Positions 34,395 through 42,401 of a stretch of 64,000 nucleotides of DNA are shown here, one piece after another. Position numbers and translations under genes: made by a program. The notes below the pieces were generated by a model. It made no database searches, was not told the origin of the DNA, and was given only the letters and a program-made list of their open reading frames with translations. Origin of the DNA: Bog-473 sp963809825 (GTDB lineage Bacteria > Actinomycetota > Acidimicrobiia > Acidimicrobiales > RAAP-2); contig CAWELJ010000007.1 of assembly GCA_963809825.1 (NCBI GenBank), forward strand, positions 1 to 64,000, in the 5' to 3' direction. How positions within the stretch are numbered: the first letter of the stretch is position 1; every line of letters starts with the position of its first letter.

Positions 34395-34410
34395 ACGAAC
34401 ATATGTTCGT
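34395..34410. promoter_or_regulatory. LexA/SOS box
   Basis: ACGAACATATGTTCGT is a perfect 16-bp palindrome containing CGAAC-N4-GTTCG, the core of the actinobacterial/Gram-positive LexA operator. On the minus strand it contains TATGTT (34403-34398), a possible -10 box 9 nt before ATG 34388. LexA bound here would block that promoter. The nearest plus-strand gene starts 154 bp away, so the 58-aa gene is the likely target. Confidence 0.75.
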
Positions 34411-34563
34411 GGTCACGGCCGGGCAAGCAGCGCCGTACGGATGTGCAGTCGCGGTGGCGCCAGGTCGAACGGCCCCTTTCGGTGGCGGCCAGTTTGAGAT
34501 GAGCCTCCGTGGGGTAGGGCGCGGCTCGCGGGCGAGAGCGACGCCCGCAGGCTGGAGGCCGCC

Positions 34564-34965
34564 ATGAGGACCGTCCGGGACGTCATGCGGAGCGACATAG
34601 AGGTGCTCAGGACCACCGAGTCGGCGGCGGACGCAGCGTGTTTCCTCGCCGCCCGCGGCGAGGAGCCGGTACCCCTCTGCCTCTCCGACGGGAGCCTGGC
34701 CGGGACGGTGAGCAACCGCGACATCGTGGCCAAGGTGATCGCCAAGGGCCGTGACCCCCGCCAGGTGCAACTCTCGGAGCTGGCCGAGTCGGAGGACATC
34801 CTCGGGCTCGATGTCGACGCCCCGGTGGACGAGGCCGTGTCGGTCATGTGCCGTCACCACCGGGCCCGCTTGCCCGTCCTCGAGGGGGACCGAGTCGTCG
34901 GACTGGTGACCCAGCGTGACATCGCCCGTTCCCTGGCCTTCCGACCGATCTGGGACGAATCCTGA
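34564..34965 (+). CDS. CBS-domain pair protein
   Basis: 133 aa made of two CBS motifs. The first begins TVRDVMRSDIEVLRTTESAADAACFLAARGEEPVPLC and ends SNRDIVAKVIAKG. The second is LDVDAPVDEAVSVMCRHHRARLPVLEGDRVVGLVTQRDIARSLA. Such stand-alone pairs bind adenine nucleotides and modulate partner proteins. GGAGGCCGCC precedes ATG 34564. No catalytic domain is present. Confidence 0.9.
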   Translation: MRTVRDVMRSDIEVLRTTESAADAACFLAARGEEPVPLCLSDGSLAGTVSNRDIVAKVIAKGRDPRQVQLSELAESEDILGLDVDAPVDEAVSVMCRHHRARLPVLEGDRVVGLVTQRDIARSLAFRPIWDES

Positions 34966-35007
34966 ACGCTGCTGGCGCCGGGCTGCGGCTCGCATGAGAA
35001 TGTGGCG

Positions 35008-35679
35008 GTGAGTCCATCCGGCGAGCCCCCCCAGACAGGGGACCTGGCGCGCCGGGTGGCGCGCCGGCGAGCCGAGTTGGGCAAGTCGGTCGAGCAGGTG
35101 GCATCGAAAGTCGGGATCGATCCCGGCTACCTGCGTTATTTCGAAGACAGCCCGGGCGTGCGTCTCAGCACCGGCACCATGCTCCTGTTGGCCCTGGCGC
35201 TCGAATCGACACCTGAGGAGCTCTACGGGGCACGGGTGGACCGTCCGCCGGGACGGGGCCGTGCCGGGCGGCATCCCGAGTTGAGCGAACTCACGCCGCA
35301 ACAGTGCGACGCGCATCTGCAGGCAGGAGGTGTCGGGCGAGTGGTCCTCCTCGCGGACCGGGGGCCCGTGGCCCACCCGTTGAATTTCGCGGTCAACCAG
35401 GGGGACGTGATCGTGAGCACGACCGATGCGTTCGCGGCACGGCTCGAGGCCCACGGCACGGTGAGCTTCCAGATCGACCGGGTCGACGAGTCGATGGGGG
35501 AGGGCTGGAGTGTGCTCGTGACCGGGTCGGCGCAGCGCGTGGAGGACCCGGACGAGATCGCGGCGCTCGCCCGCCTTGGTCTGGCGCCGTGGGCCGGCGG
35601 ACCGCGCCACGCGCTGGTCCGCATCCACCCCGACGAGACGACGGGACGGGTCATCGCCCAGGCAGTGGCGCCCGCCTAG
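35008..35679 (+). CDS. HTH-pyridoxamine-phosphate-oxidase-like fusion protein
   Basis: 223 aa. Residues about 10-75 form an Xre-type helix-turn-helix (ARRVARRRAELGKSVEQVASKVGIDPGYLRYFE). Residues 90-223 form a split-barrel flavin-binding domain of the PNPOx_2 type (AGGVGRVVLLADRGPVAHPLNFAVNQGDVIVST; SFQIDRVDESMGEGWSVLVTGSAQRV). GTG 35008 is 6 nt after a GAGAAT box; GTG 35002 is an alternative. The layout suggests a flavin- or F420-responsive regulator. It overlaps the convergent treT gene by 4 nt. Confidence 0.85.
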   Translation: MSPSGEPPQTGDLARRVARRRAELGKSVEQVASKVGIDPGYLRYFEDSPGVRLSTGTMLLLALALESTPEELYGARVDRPPGRGRAGRHPELSELTPQQCDAHLQAGGVGRVVLLADRGPVAHPLNFAVNQGDVIVSTTDAFAARLEAHGTVSFQIDRVDESMGEGWSVLVTGSAQRVEDPDEIAALARLGLAPWAGGPRHALVRIHPDETTGRVIAQAVAPA

Positions 35680-37097
35680 GTGTCTCCCGTCATGTGCGCC
35701 AGGAGGCGCGCGTAGTCGATGAGGTGGCGGTCGCTCAGGAAGTGGGCGCGGACGTGGCGCCGGGCGCGCCGGCCCATCGACGCCCTGTCGCCGGGGCGGG
35801 CCAGGAGAGCGGTCAGCGTCTCGCCGAAGGTGTCGAGGTCGCGTGGGTCCTCGAGGAGGACGCCCGTTCCGGGCGGAACCTGACCGACGATGCCGCCGAC
35901 CGCCGAGGCCACGACGGGGCGGGACTTCCACATCGCCTCGGTGACCGTCAGGCCGAAGCCTTCTTGCAGGCTCTTCTGCACCACGACGGTGGCGTGCCGC
36001 TGCGCGGCGTTGACCATCACCGCGTTGGCCACCGGGTCGTCCATGGGGAGAGTGACGAGGCGGATGGAATCTCGGACCCGCCCGGGGAGCGACTCCCAGG
36101 CAGAGATGCACTCGGCGAGGACCCGCGCGCCCTCTGGGTCGTCGGCCACGCTGTCGACGGCTGGTCCGATGAGTGCGAGGCGGGCCTGGCCCCGGCCGGC
36201 GACATGGGCGGCGAAACCGTTCAGCACACCCTCCATGTCCTTGAGGTGGTCCCAGCGCGAGACCTGCACCACGAGAGGGTCGTCCGGAGGGAACGGCGCT
36301 GCGCCGCCCAGGACCGCCGTTGGCCGCCCGTACTCTGCGCCCTCCAGCAACCCGATCTCGGCCAGGAGGGCCAAGATCCGCGAGACGTGCAGGGGCCGGT
36401 TCTTGGCCGCCAGCGGGTCGATGGAGGGCTGGATGATCCACACGTCGGCACCCGCCATCCGGGGTGGGACGAAGGCGGCGTGGGAGAAGACAAAGGTCCG
36501 GCAACCGGACAGGTGGGGTTGCAGGAAGTCCCATGCCTCCTCGGTGAAGGAGTTGGCGTGATCCGAGCCGATGTGGCACCGCCAGGCAACGCGCACGCCG
36601 TACGCAGTGAGGTGCGGGGCCATGCCAGCCGTCTGTGGGTCGTGCAGGAACACGATGTCGTCGCGGTGGATCCTGCCGTCGAGGGCGTCCATGTTGGCCC
36701 GCAGGACGGCCGAGTAGTGCTCGGCCTCGCGCGGCCCCAGGTGCCCGGCGTCGCCGGCCGCGCCGTGCAGCCGGTTGTGCAGGCGCTTGGTGATGGCGAA
36801 GAACTCGGGATCGCCGTCAATGACGATCCAGCGTGCGTCGACCCCGACGTCCTCCGCATAGCCGCAGAGCAGCTTGAGCATCTCCGCCACGCCGCCGCCG
36901 TGCGCCGTGGAACTGATGTTCCACACCCGTGCGCCGTCGAGCGACTGCAGGGCGCCGAGCGCGGCGTCGCGCAATGCCTCGAAGCGCTCCGGGCCGATGA
37001 GTCGACCGAGCCGCTCCACGGAGTGTGCCGGAACCTCCACGTCATGGGGCTCGAGCACGCCGCCATCTTGACCCACGGCGGTGTCGCGTGTGCCCAT
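35676..37097 (-). CDS. treT: Trehalose glycosyltransferring synthase-like glycosyltransferase (GT4)
   Basis: 473 aa. TreT hallmarks: VWNISSTAHGGGVAEMLKLLCGYAEDVGVDARWIVI-type start, PEFFAITKRLHNRLHG, FLHDPQTAGM, WRCHIGSD, the GT4 donor site VVQVSRWDHLKDMEGVL, and LQEGFGLTVTEAMWKSRPVVAS with the Glu pair. TreT joins ADP- or UDP-glucose to glucose to form trehalose, an osmoprotectant. Eight nt separate it from the upstream 118-aa gene. The length fits the family (about 400-470 aa). Confidence 0.85.
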   Translation of the reverse strand: MGTRDTAVGQDGGVLEPHDVEVPAHSVERLGRLIGPERFEALRDAALGALQSLDGARVWNISSTAHGGGVAEMLKLLCGYAEDVGVDARWIVIDGDPEFFAITKRLHNRLHGAAGDAGHLGPREAEHYSAVLRANMDALDGRIHRDDIVFLHDPQTAGMAPHLTAYGVRVAWRCHIGSDHANSFTEEAWDFLQPHLSGCRTFVFSHAAFVPPRMAGADVWIIQPSIDPLAAKNRPLHVSRILALLAEIGLLEGAEYGRPTAVLGGAAPFPPDDPLVVQVSRWDHLKDMEGVLNGFAAHVAGRGQARLALIGPAVDSVADDPEGARVLAECISAWESLPGRVRDSIRLVTLPMDDPVANAVMVNAAQRHATVVVQKSLQEGFGLTVTEAMWKSRPVVASAVGGIVGQVPPGTGVLLEDPRDLDTFGETLTALLARPGDRASMGRRARRHVRAHFLSDRHLIDYARLLAHMTGDT

Positions 37098-37105
37098 GCT
37101 CGTCC

Positions 37106-37462
37106 TCAGCTCATGCCGGTGGCTTTTCGTATGACCGACGCCACCGCAGTGGCATTGTCCACGCTGACGACGAGGCGCCCGTATTCCGCGCCGGCCAGCT
37201 CGACCACGACGGCCGGGCCACTGCCGTGCACGGCAGCGAAGTCCTTCCCGAAGCCGCCCCGGCGGGTCCCGACTGCGATCACCTCAGGGATCCCAGTACC
37301 CGGAGCCCGGATGCCGCGGAGCTCGGGCCAGGCGTCGTCGACGGCGCGGACGGCCGTCACGGCCGAGAGGGGCACCCGGATGTCGCCGTGAAAGCCCTCG
37401 GCCTTCTCCATCGGGCCCAGGTGGAGCACGAGTTCGTCAGCCTCGGTGCGCAGCTCCGCCAT
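37106..37462 (-). CDS. Hypothetical PH-like small protein upstream of treT
   Basis: 118 aa, nearly all beta strand with one C-terminal helix: ELVLHLGPMEKAEGFHGDIRVPLSAVTAVRAVDD, AVHGSGPAVVVELAGAEYGRLVVSV, then ATAVASVIRKA. This is the pattern of bacterial pleckstrin-homology-like domains. TAGACT lies 8 nt before ATG 37462, so the transcript may be leaderless. It ends 8 nt before treT, so the two are cotranscribed; function is unknown. Confidence 0.7.
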   Translation of the reverse strand: MAELRTEADELVLHLGPMEKAEGFHGDIRVPLSAVTAVRAVDDAWPELRGIRAPGTGIPEVIAVGTRRGGFGKDFAAVHGSGPAVVVELAGAEYGRLVVSVDNATAVASVIRKATGMS

Positions 37463-37501
37463 GGCGGGCCAGTCTAAGGAGGGGCGTTAGCCTCGGCCCC
37501 G

Positions 37502-38281
37502 ATGTGGCCGCCACCGCCCCGAGGGACCTGGGTCGTCGACCTCGATGGCGTGATCTGGCTGATGGGGCGCCCCATTCCGGGCGCCGACGAGGCAGTGGCC
37601 CGCCTGCGCAGCGCGGGGGTGCGAGTGTTGTTCGCCACCAACAACTCCGCCCCGACCCGGGCCGAACTGCACAAACGCCTGGCTCATTGCGGTATCACCA
37701 CCGAGGATGCCGACCTCTTGACCTCGGCTGACGTGGCGGCGGGCCTCCTCGCCGTCGGTTCCTCGGCCGTGGTGCTGGGGGACGACGGTGTCATCGAGGC
37801 CCTGACGAGCCGTGGGGTGGCCGTCGTGCCCGGGCCGCCCGCAGACGCCGTCGTGGTGGGGTGGACGCGCTCGTTGTCCTTCGACGGGGTGGCCCGGGCT
37901 GCCGCGACCGTGCGTGGCGGGAGCCGGCTCATCGGGACCAACGACGACCCGACGTTCCCGACACCGCACGGTCTTCTGCCCGGCGCCGGCGCCCTGCTCG
38001 CCGCCGTGTCCACTGCGGCCGAAGCCACCCCGGAGGTGGCAGGCAAGCCCCACCCGGCCACCGTCGCGGCCATCGCGGGACGGGTGCCCGAAGGGGAGCT
38101 CAGGGTCATGGTGGGGGACCGCCCGGCCACCGACGGCGCCCTGGCCGCCCAGCTGGGTATCCCCTTCGCTCTGGTGCTCTCGGGCGTCATCCGGGAGGGA
38201 GCGGTGCCCGCCGACGCCAATGCCGCCGCGGTCGCTCCGGACCTGGCCACCCTCGTCAGACGCACCCTGGACACTGCATGA
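37502..38281 (+). CDS. HAD-IIA family phosphatase (NagD/PGP-like)
   Basis: 259 aa. Motif I DLDGVIWLMGRPIPGADEAV holds the nucleophile and acid Asp, motif II is FATNNSAPTR, motif III Lys is in AGKPHPATV, and motif IV is VMVGDRPATDGALAAQLGIPFALVLSG. The C2B cap sits between motifs II and III. These enzymes dephosphorylate small phosphates such as glycerol-3-phosphate or nucleotides. TAGCCT 8 nt before ATG 37502 may be a leaderless -10 box. Confidence 0.9.
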   Translation: MWPPPPRGTWVVDLDGVIWLMGRPIPGADEAVARLRSAGVRVLFATNNSAPTRAELHKRLAHCGITTEDADLLTSADVAAGLLAVGSSAVVLGDDGVIEALTSRGVAVVPGPPADAVVVGWTRSLSFDGVARAAATVRGGSRLIGTNDDPTFPTPHGLLPGAGALLAAVSTAAEATPEVAGKPHPATVAAIAGRVPEGELRVMVGDRPATDGALAAQLGIPFALVLSGVIREGAVPADANAAAVAPDLATLVRRTLDTA

Positions 38282-38288
38282 GAGGTGC

Positions 38289-38317
38289 TTGCTATCAGCT
38301 AGCACTTGAGATACTGT
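38289..38317 (+). promoter_or_regulatory. Sigma-A-type promoter of the lysine-rich protein gene, leaderless
   Basis: TTGCTA (38289-38294), a 17-bp spacer, then TACTGT (38312-38317), close to the TTGACA/TATAAT consensus with ideal spacing. ATG 38324 follows the -10 box by 6 nt, so transcription should begin on the A of the start codon. Confidence 0.65.
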
Positions 38318-38323
38318 TGTTTC

Positions 38324-38938
38324 ATGGCTAGCAATGAACGCATACGCAAATATCTCGACGCGGGGACCGTCCTCGGGCAGGTCAGCCGCGGCCGGGCCGA
38401 GGAGATCGTGCGAGAGTTGGTGAACGCCGGAGACATCCAGCGCAGCCAGACACAGGAGTGGGTGGACAACTTGGTGGAGCGGAGTCGCAAGACCAGTGAG
38501 CAGGTGCTCGAGCTGGTGCGTCACGAAGTGGCCACGCAGCTCGGCAAGATAGACGGGAAGTCGCTCGAGACCATCGCCAACCAGGTGGCCGAAATCCTGA
38601 AGAAGTCTGCCGACGCCGGCCGCAGCGCGACCAAGGATGTCACCAAGCAGGCCGGCAAGACCGCCAAGGGCGTGCGCAGCGAGGTTGGAAAGACAGCGAA
38701 GGGCGTGACGACGCAGGCCGGCAAGACCGCCAAGGGCGTGCGCAGCGAGGTTGGCAAGACCGCCACGCGGGCGCGGGCAGCCGCCACCAAGGTGGCGCCG
38801 ACCCGACGTCACAAGCGCAAGACAGCAGCGCAGAAGGCACCCGCAAAGAATTCGGCCGCGCACAAGGCGCCGACCAAGAAGGCCCCGGCCAAGAAGCCCG
38901 CTTCGAGCGCCAAGTCGGTCAAGAAGGCCGCCAGCTGA
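38324..38938 (+). CDS. Coiled-coil protein with lysine-rich H1/HbhA-like tail
   Basis: 204 aa. The N-terminal 95 residues are helical and phasin-like (YLDAGTVLGQVSRGRAEEIVRELVNAG; QEWVDNLVERSRKTSEQVLELVRHEV). The middle has a tandem repeat of KQAGKTAKGVRSEVGKTAKGV type, present twice in full. The C-terminus is Lys/Ala/Pro-rich (AAQKAPAKNSAAHKAPTKKA, KKPASSAKSVKKAAS), as in histone H1-like proteins and mycobacterial HbhA. It could bind DNA, polyphosphate, storage granules or surface glycans. The next gene (tlyA) starts shortly after. Confidence 0.75.
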   Translation: MASNERIRKYLDAGTVLGQVSRGRAEEIVRELVNAGDIQRSQTQEWVDNLVERSRKTSEQVLELVRHEVATQLGKIDGKSLETIANQVAEILKKSADAGRSATKDVTKQAGKTAKGVRSEVGKTAKGVTTQAGKTAKGVRSEVGKTATRARAAATKVAPTRRHKRKTAAQKAPAKNSAAHKAPTKKAPAKKPASSAKSVKKAAS

Positions 38939-38973
38939 CCACTGGCTCCCGACGCCGGCTCGACAGCGAGCTC

Positions 38974-39792
38974 GTGCGACGGGGCCTCTTCCCCAGTCGG
39001 CACGAGGCCCAGTCGGCGATCGTCGCCGGCACCGTCCTCGTCGCGGGCGCCCCAGCGGACAAGCCGGCGCGCCTCGTCGCGCCCGACGAGGCCGTGGTCG
39101 TCCTCGGGCCGCCGTCGCCCTTCGTCAGCCGCGGCGGACTGAAACTCGATGCGGCGCTGTCCCGGTTCGAGGTCCCGGTCAGTGGCCGCCGTGCCCTCGA
39201 TGCCGGAGCGTCCACCGGTGGCTTCACCGATTGCCTGCTCCAGCGTGGAGCGAGCCACGTCTACGCCGTCGACGTCGGCCACGGCCAGCTCCATCCCGCC
39301 GTGCGGGCGGACCAGCGGGTCACGGTCCTCGAGCGCACCAACGCCCGGACCTTGACCGTGGCCGACCTGTGCGTGGCGGATCCCGCCTTCGAGCCGTGCC
39401 CGCTGGTCGTCACGGACCTCTCGTTCATCTCACTCCGCAGCGTCGTGCCCGCCCTCGTCGGTCCCGTGTCGGCACCGGACGCCGACCTGGTCCTGTTGGT
39501 CAAGCCCCAGTTCGAGGCGGGGCGCGCCGCCGTGTCGCGTGGCAAGGGCGTGGTGCGTGACCCGGCGGTCTGGTTGGGTGCCCTGGAGGGGGTGGTGTCC
39601 GCGCTCCATGAAGCCGGAACCGGCATCATGGGGGCGATGGCCTCCCCCCTGACCGGCGCCGCCGGCAACGTCGAGTTCCTGCTGCACGCCCGCAAGGGCG
39701 CGCCCGGCCCCGATGCGGACGAGGCCGCCGCCCTGCTCTCCGCCGCCGTGTCGGAGGCGGCGGGTCACCTGACGACGGACCCGGCCGGCTGA
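38974..39792 (+). CDS. tlyA: TlyA-family rRNA 2'-O-methyltransferase
   Basis: 272 aa from GTG 38974. The S4 RNA-binding domain (VRRGLFPSRHEAQSAIVAGTVLVAG) is followed by a FtsJ-like methyltransferase with RALDAGASTGGFTDCLLQRGA, YAVDVGHGQLH, VTDLSFISLRSV and LVKPQFEAG. S4 homology (RRRLDSEL) continues about 8 codons upstream of the GTG, but no ATG/GTG/TTG exists in frame between there and the previous stop, only CTG at 38935. TlyA methylates 16S/23S rRNA and influences capreomycin sensitivity. First of a run shared with nadK and recN, the usual actinobacterial order. Confidence 0.9.
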   Translation: MRRGLFPSRHEAQSAIVAGTVLVAGAPADKPARLVAPDEAVVVLGPPSPFVSRGGLKLDAALSRFEVPVSGRRALDAGASTGGFTDCLLQRGASHVYAVDVGHGQLHPAVRADQRVTVLERTNARTLTVADLCVADPAFEPCPLVVTDLSFISLRSVVPALVGPVSAPDADLVLLVKPQFEAGRAAVSRGKGVVRDPAVWLGALEGVVSALHEAGTGIMGAMASPLTGAAGNVEFLLHARKGAPGPDADEAAALLSAAVSEAAGHLTTDPAG

Positions 39793-39804
39793 GCCCGCCG
39801 CTCC

Positions 39805-40674
39805 ATGGCGACGATCACCTTTCTGGTCCATCCGGACCGACCCGATGCGCTGGCGCTGGCCACCGACACCGCCGCCTGGTTGGAGCAGCTGGGGCACGTG
39901 GCACGGATCTTGCGCTTCAGCGGCCCGGACCGGGTGAGCGAGGCCGGGGTCGAGATCGACCTTGCCGCCGTCGACCTGGCCGGCACGGTCGTCGCCGTCA
40001 GCATGGGCGGGGACGGCACCTTCCTGCGCGTGGTGCGCCTGGCGGCGCCCGAGGACGTGCCCGTCCTGGGCGTCAACTTCGGTCGCCTCGGCTACCTGCC
40101 CGATCTCCTGCCCGATGAGCTCCGTGACGCCCTCACCAAGGTGCTCGAGGGGACGGCCGCCATCGAGGCACGGTGCGCGCTCGACGTCTGCATCTCGGAC
40201 CGTTCCATCGGCGATGACGTCTCGACCCTGCTCGCGCTGAACGAGGTGGTGATCGAGAAGATCGACTTCGGGCACACCGTCCGCCTGGCCACGACGGTCG
40301 ACGGCGAGGAGGCCCTGACCTATTCGGCCGACGGGCTCATCATCGCGACGCCGACGGGTTCCACCGCCTACAACCTGTCGGCCGGCGGCCCCATACTGGC
40401 GCCTACCCTGCGGGCCATGGTCGTCACGCCGGTCGCGCCCCATTTCTCCCTCGACCGCAGCCTGGTGCTCACGGACACCCAGGAGGTCCGGGTCGAGGTC
40501 GTGCCCGACCGCTCGGGAGCGCTGGTGATCGACGGGCAGGACGTGGGACGCCTGAAGCCCGGCGCCACCGTGACCTGCACCGTCACCGCGCGCCCGGTAC
40601 GGGTCGTGCGCAACGAGCCGCACACCTTCGGCACCATCTTGCGGTTCCGGCTCCTGGCCCACCGGGACGAGTGA
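39805..40674 (+). CDS. nadK: NAD kinase
   Basis: 289 aa. The GGDG motif is in VVAVSMGGDGTFLRVVRLA near residue 70, VLGVNFGRLGYLPDL follows, and the substrate loop is YSADGLIIATPTGSTAYNLSAGGPI near 180. It phosphorylates NAD to NADP in the cytosol. It sits 12 nt after tlyA and 7 nt before recN. The length is standard. Confidence 0.96.
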   Translation: MATITFLVHPDRPDALALATDTAAWLEQLGHVARILRFSGPDRVSEAGVEIDLAAVDLAGTVVAVSMGGDGTFLRVVRLAAPEDVPVLGVNFGRLGYLPDLLPDELRDALTKVLEGTAAIEARCALDVCISDRSIGDDVSTLLALNEVVIEKIDFGHTVRLATTVDGEEALTYSADGLIIATPTGSTAYNLSAGGPILAPTLRAMVVTPVAPHFSLDRSLVLTDTQEVRVEVVPDRSGALVIDGQDVGRLKPGATVTCTVTARPVRVVRNEPHTFGTILRFRLLAHRDE

Positions 40675-40681
40675 GGCCGCC

Positions 40682-42286
40682 GTGCTGACGGACCTGCGTG
40701 TGCGTGACCTCGGCGTCATCGAGGATCTGACGCTCGAGTTCGGTCCCGGCATGACCGCGCTCACGGGCGAGACCGGAGCAGGGAAGACGCTGGTCGTCGA
40801 GGCTCTCCAGTTGGTGCTCGGGGGCCGGGCCAACCCGGGCATGGTGCGCGCCGGCGCCGTGGAGGCGCTGGTGGAGGCCCGGTTCGTGCTGGGCGAAAGT
40901 GATGATGCACGTGAGGTGGTGCTGGCCCGATCGGTACCCGCGGAGGGGCGGTCCCGCGCCTGGGTCGACGGCCGGATGGCGCCGCTCGGCGCGCTGGGCG
41001 AGACGGCATCGGAGTTGGTCGAGATCCACGGGCAGCACGAGCACCGAGCCCTCATCGCGGCGGCGGCGCAGCGCAATGTGCTCGACGCCTTCGCCGGGAC
41101 GGACCTCAGCCGCGTGCGCGCCCTGCGGAGCCAGCTCCGTGCTCTGGACGAGGCACTGGCCGGGCTCGGGGGAGATGACGAGCAGCGGGCCCGCGAGGCC
41201 GACGTCCTTCGCTACCAGGCCGCGGAGATCGCCGCAGCCCACCTCGAGGACCCCGCGGAGGACACGGTGCTTCGCCTCGAGGAGGACCGACTGGCGGACG
41301 CCGGCGCCTATCGCGAGGCCGGCCTCGAGGCGGTGGAGCTCGTCGACCCCGTGACCGGCGAGGGCGGTGTGCTCGATCAACTGGGCCGTGCCGCCGGCGC
41401 GCTGTCCGGCCGCGAACCGTTCGACCACTACCGTGAGCGCCTGGCGGCGGCCGCGATCGACCTCTCGGACGTGGCGCGGTCGCTGCGTGACGAGCTCGAC
41501 GGCTGGCAGGACGATCCGGGGCGCCTGGGGGAGGTGCAGGAGCGCCGGCGCCTCCTGGGGGAGCTGCGACGGAAGTACGGCCAGGACCTGGCGGCCGTCA
41601 TGGATTTCGGCCGCCGGGCCGAAGCGCGGCTGGCCGCGCTCGAGGACGCCGAAGGTGAGGCGGCCCGCCTGCAGGCCGAGCGCGGGCAGCGCCTGTCCGA
41701 GCTGGACGAGGCCGAGGCAGCCGTGCGCTCGGTGCGGGCCCGGGCGGCCGGGGACTTCGGCCGTCTCGTCGGCGAGCGCCTGGCTGGACTCGCCATGGCC
41801 GGTGCCCGCCTCGAGGTGGAGGTGGCGCCCGCCGGGACGGGCGAGCCGGTCGAGCTGCTGCTCGGGGCCAACGTCGGCGAGCCGGTCCAGCCCCTGGCCC
41901 GAGCCGCTTCGGGCGGTGAGCTGGCCCGGGCGATGCTCGCCATCCGGTTGGTCGGGCTGGGGGGCCCGCACACCATGGTGTTCGACGAGGTCGACGCGGG
42001 CGTCGGCGGTGGGGCCGCCCTCGCCCTCGGCGAGGCCCTCCACGAGGTAGCGGGGGACCGCCAGGTGCTGGTGGTCACCCATCTGGCCCAGGTGGCCTCG
42101 AGGGCCGACGCGCAGATCAGCGTCGTCAAGCGGGAGACCCGGGGGCGTACCACGACCACGGCGACCGCGGTGACCGGTGAGGACCGCGTCACCGAGCTGT
42201 CACGCATGCTGTCGGGGCATCCCGACAGCGAGTCCGCCCGTGCCCACGCACGGGAGCTCCTCGGAGCCGGGAGCGCGCGCTCCTGA
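40682..42286 (+). CDS. recN: DNA repair protein RecN
   Basis: 534 aa SMC-like ATPase. Walker A is ALTGETGAGKTLVVEAL near residue 30, Gln-loop EIHGQHEHRALI near 117, a long coiled coil runs through the middle (about 150-400), the signature is ASGGELARAMLAIRLVG near 415, and Walker B is TMVFDEVDAGVGGG near 440. RecN tethers DNA ends during double-strand break repair. No LexA box was seen close to its start; it is read with tlyA and nadK. Confidence 0.96.
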   Translation: MLTDLRVRDLGVIEDLTLEFGPGMTALTGETGAGKTLVVEALQLVLGGRANPGMVRAGAVEALVEARFVLGESDDAREVVLARSVPAEGRSRAWVDGRMAPLGALGETASELVEIHGQHEHRALIAAAAQRNVLDAFAGTDLSRVRALRSQLRALDEALAGLGGDDEQRAREADVLRYQAAEIAAAHLEDPAEDTVLRLEEDRLADAGAYREAGLEAVELVDPVTGEGGVLDQLGRAAGALSGREPFDHYRERLAAAAIDLSDVARSLRDELDGWQDDPGRLGEVQERRRLLGELRRKYGQDLAAVMDFGRRAEARLAALEDAEGEAARLQAERGQRLSELDEAEAAVRSVRARAAGDFGRLVGERLAGLAMAGARLEVEVAPAGTGEPVELLLGANVGEPVQPLARAASGGELARAMLAIRLVGLGGPHTMVFDEVDAGVGGGAALALGEALHEVAGDRQVLVVTHLAQVASRADAQISVVKRETRGRTTTTATAVTGEDRVTELSRMLSGHPDSESARAHARELLGAGSARS

Positions 42287-42401
42287 GTGTCCCGGTGACG
42301 GATCGACGTGCGGCATGGTCCGCGACGCCGACGCCACCGTTCGATTATCGTGGCCGGGTGCACCGATCACACAGCGTGATGCTCGGCGTCCCCAAGGCGG
42401 C

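Noticed and set aside
38640..38790. Tandem repeat read as a non-coding repeat
   Set aside because: It is in frame within the lysine-rich protein and encodes KTAKGV-type blocks.
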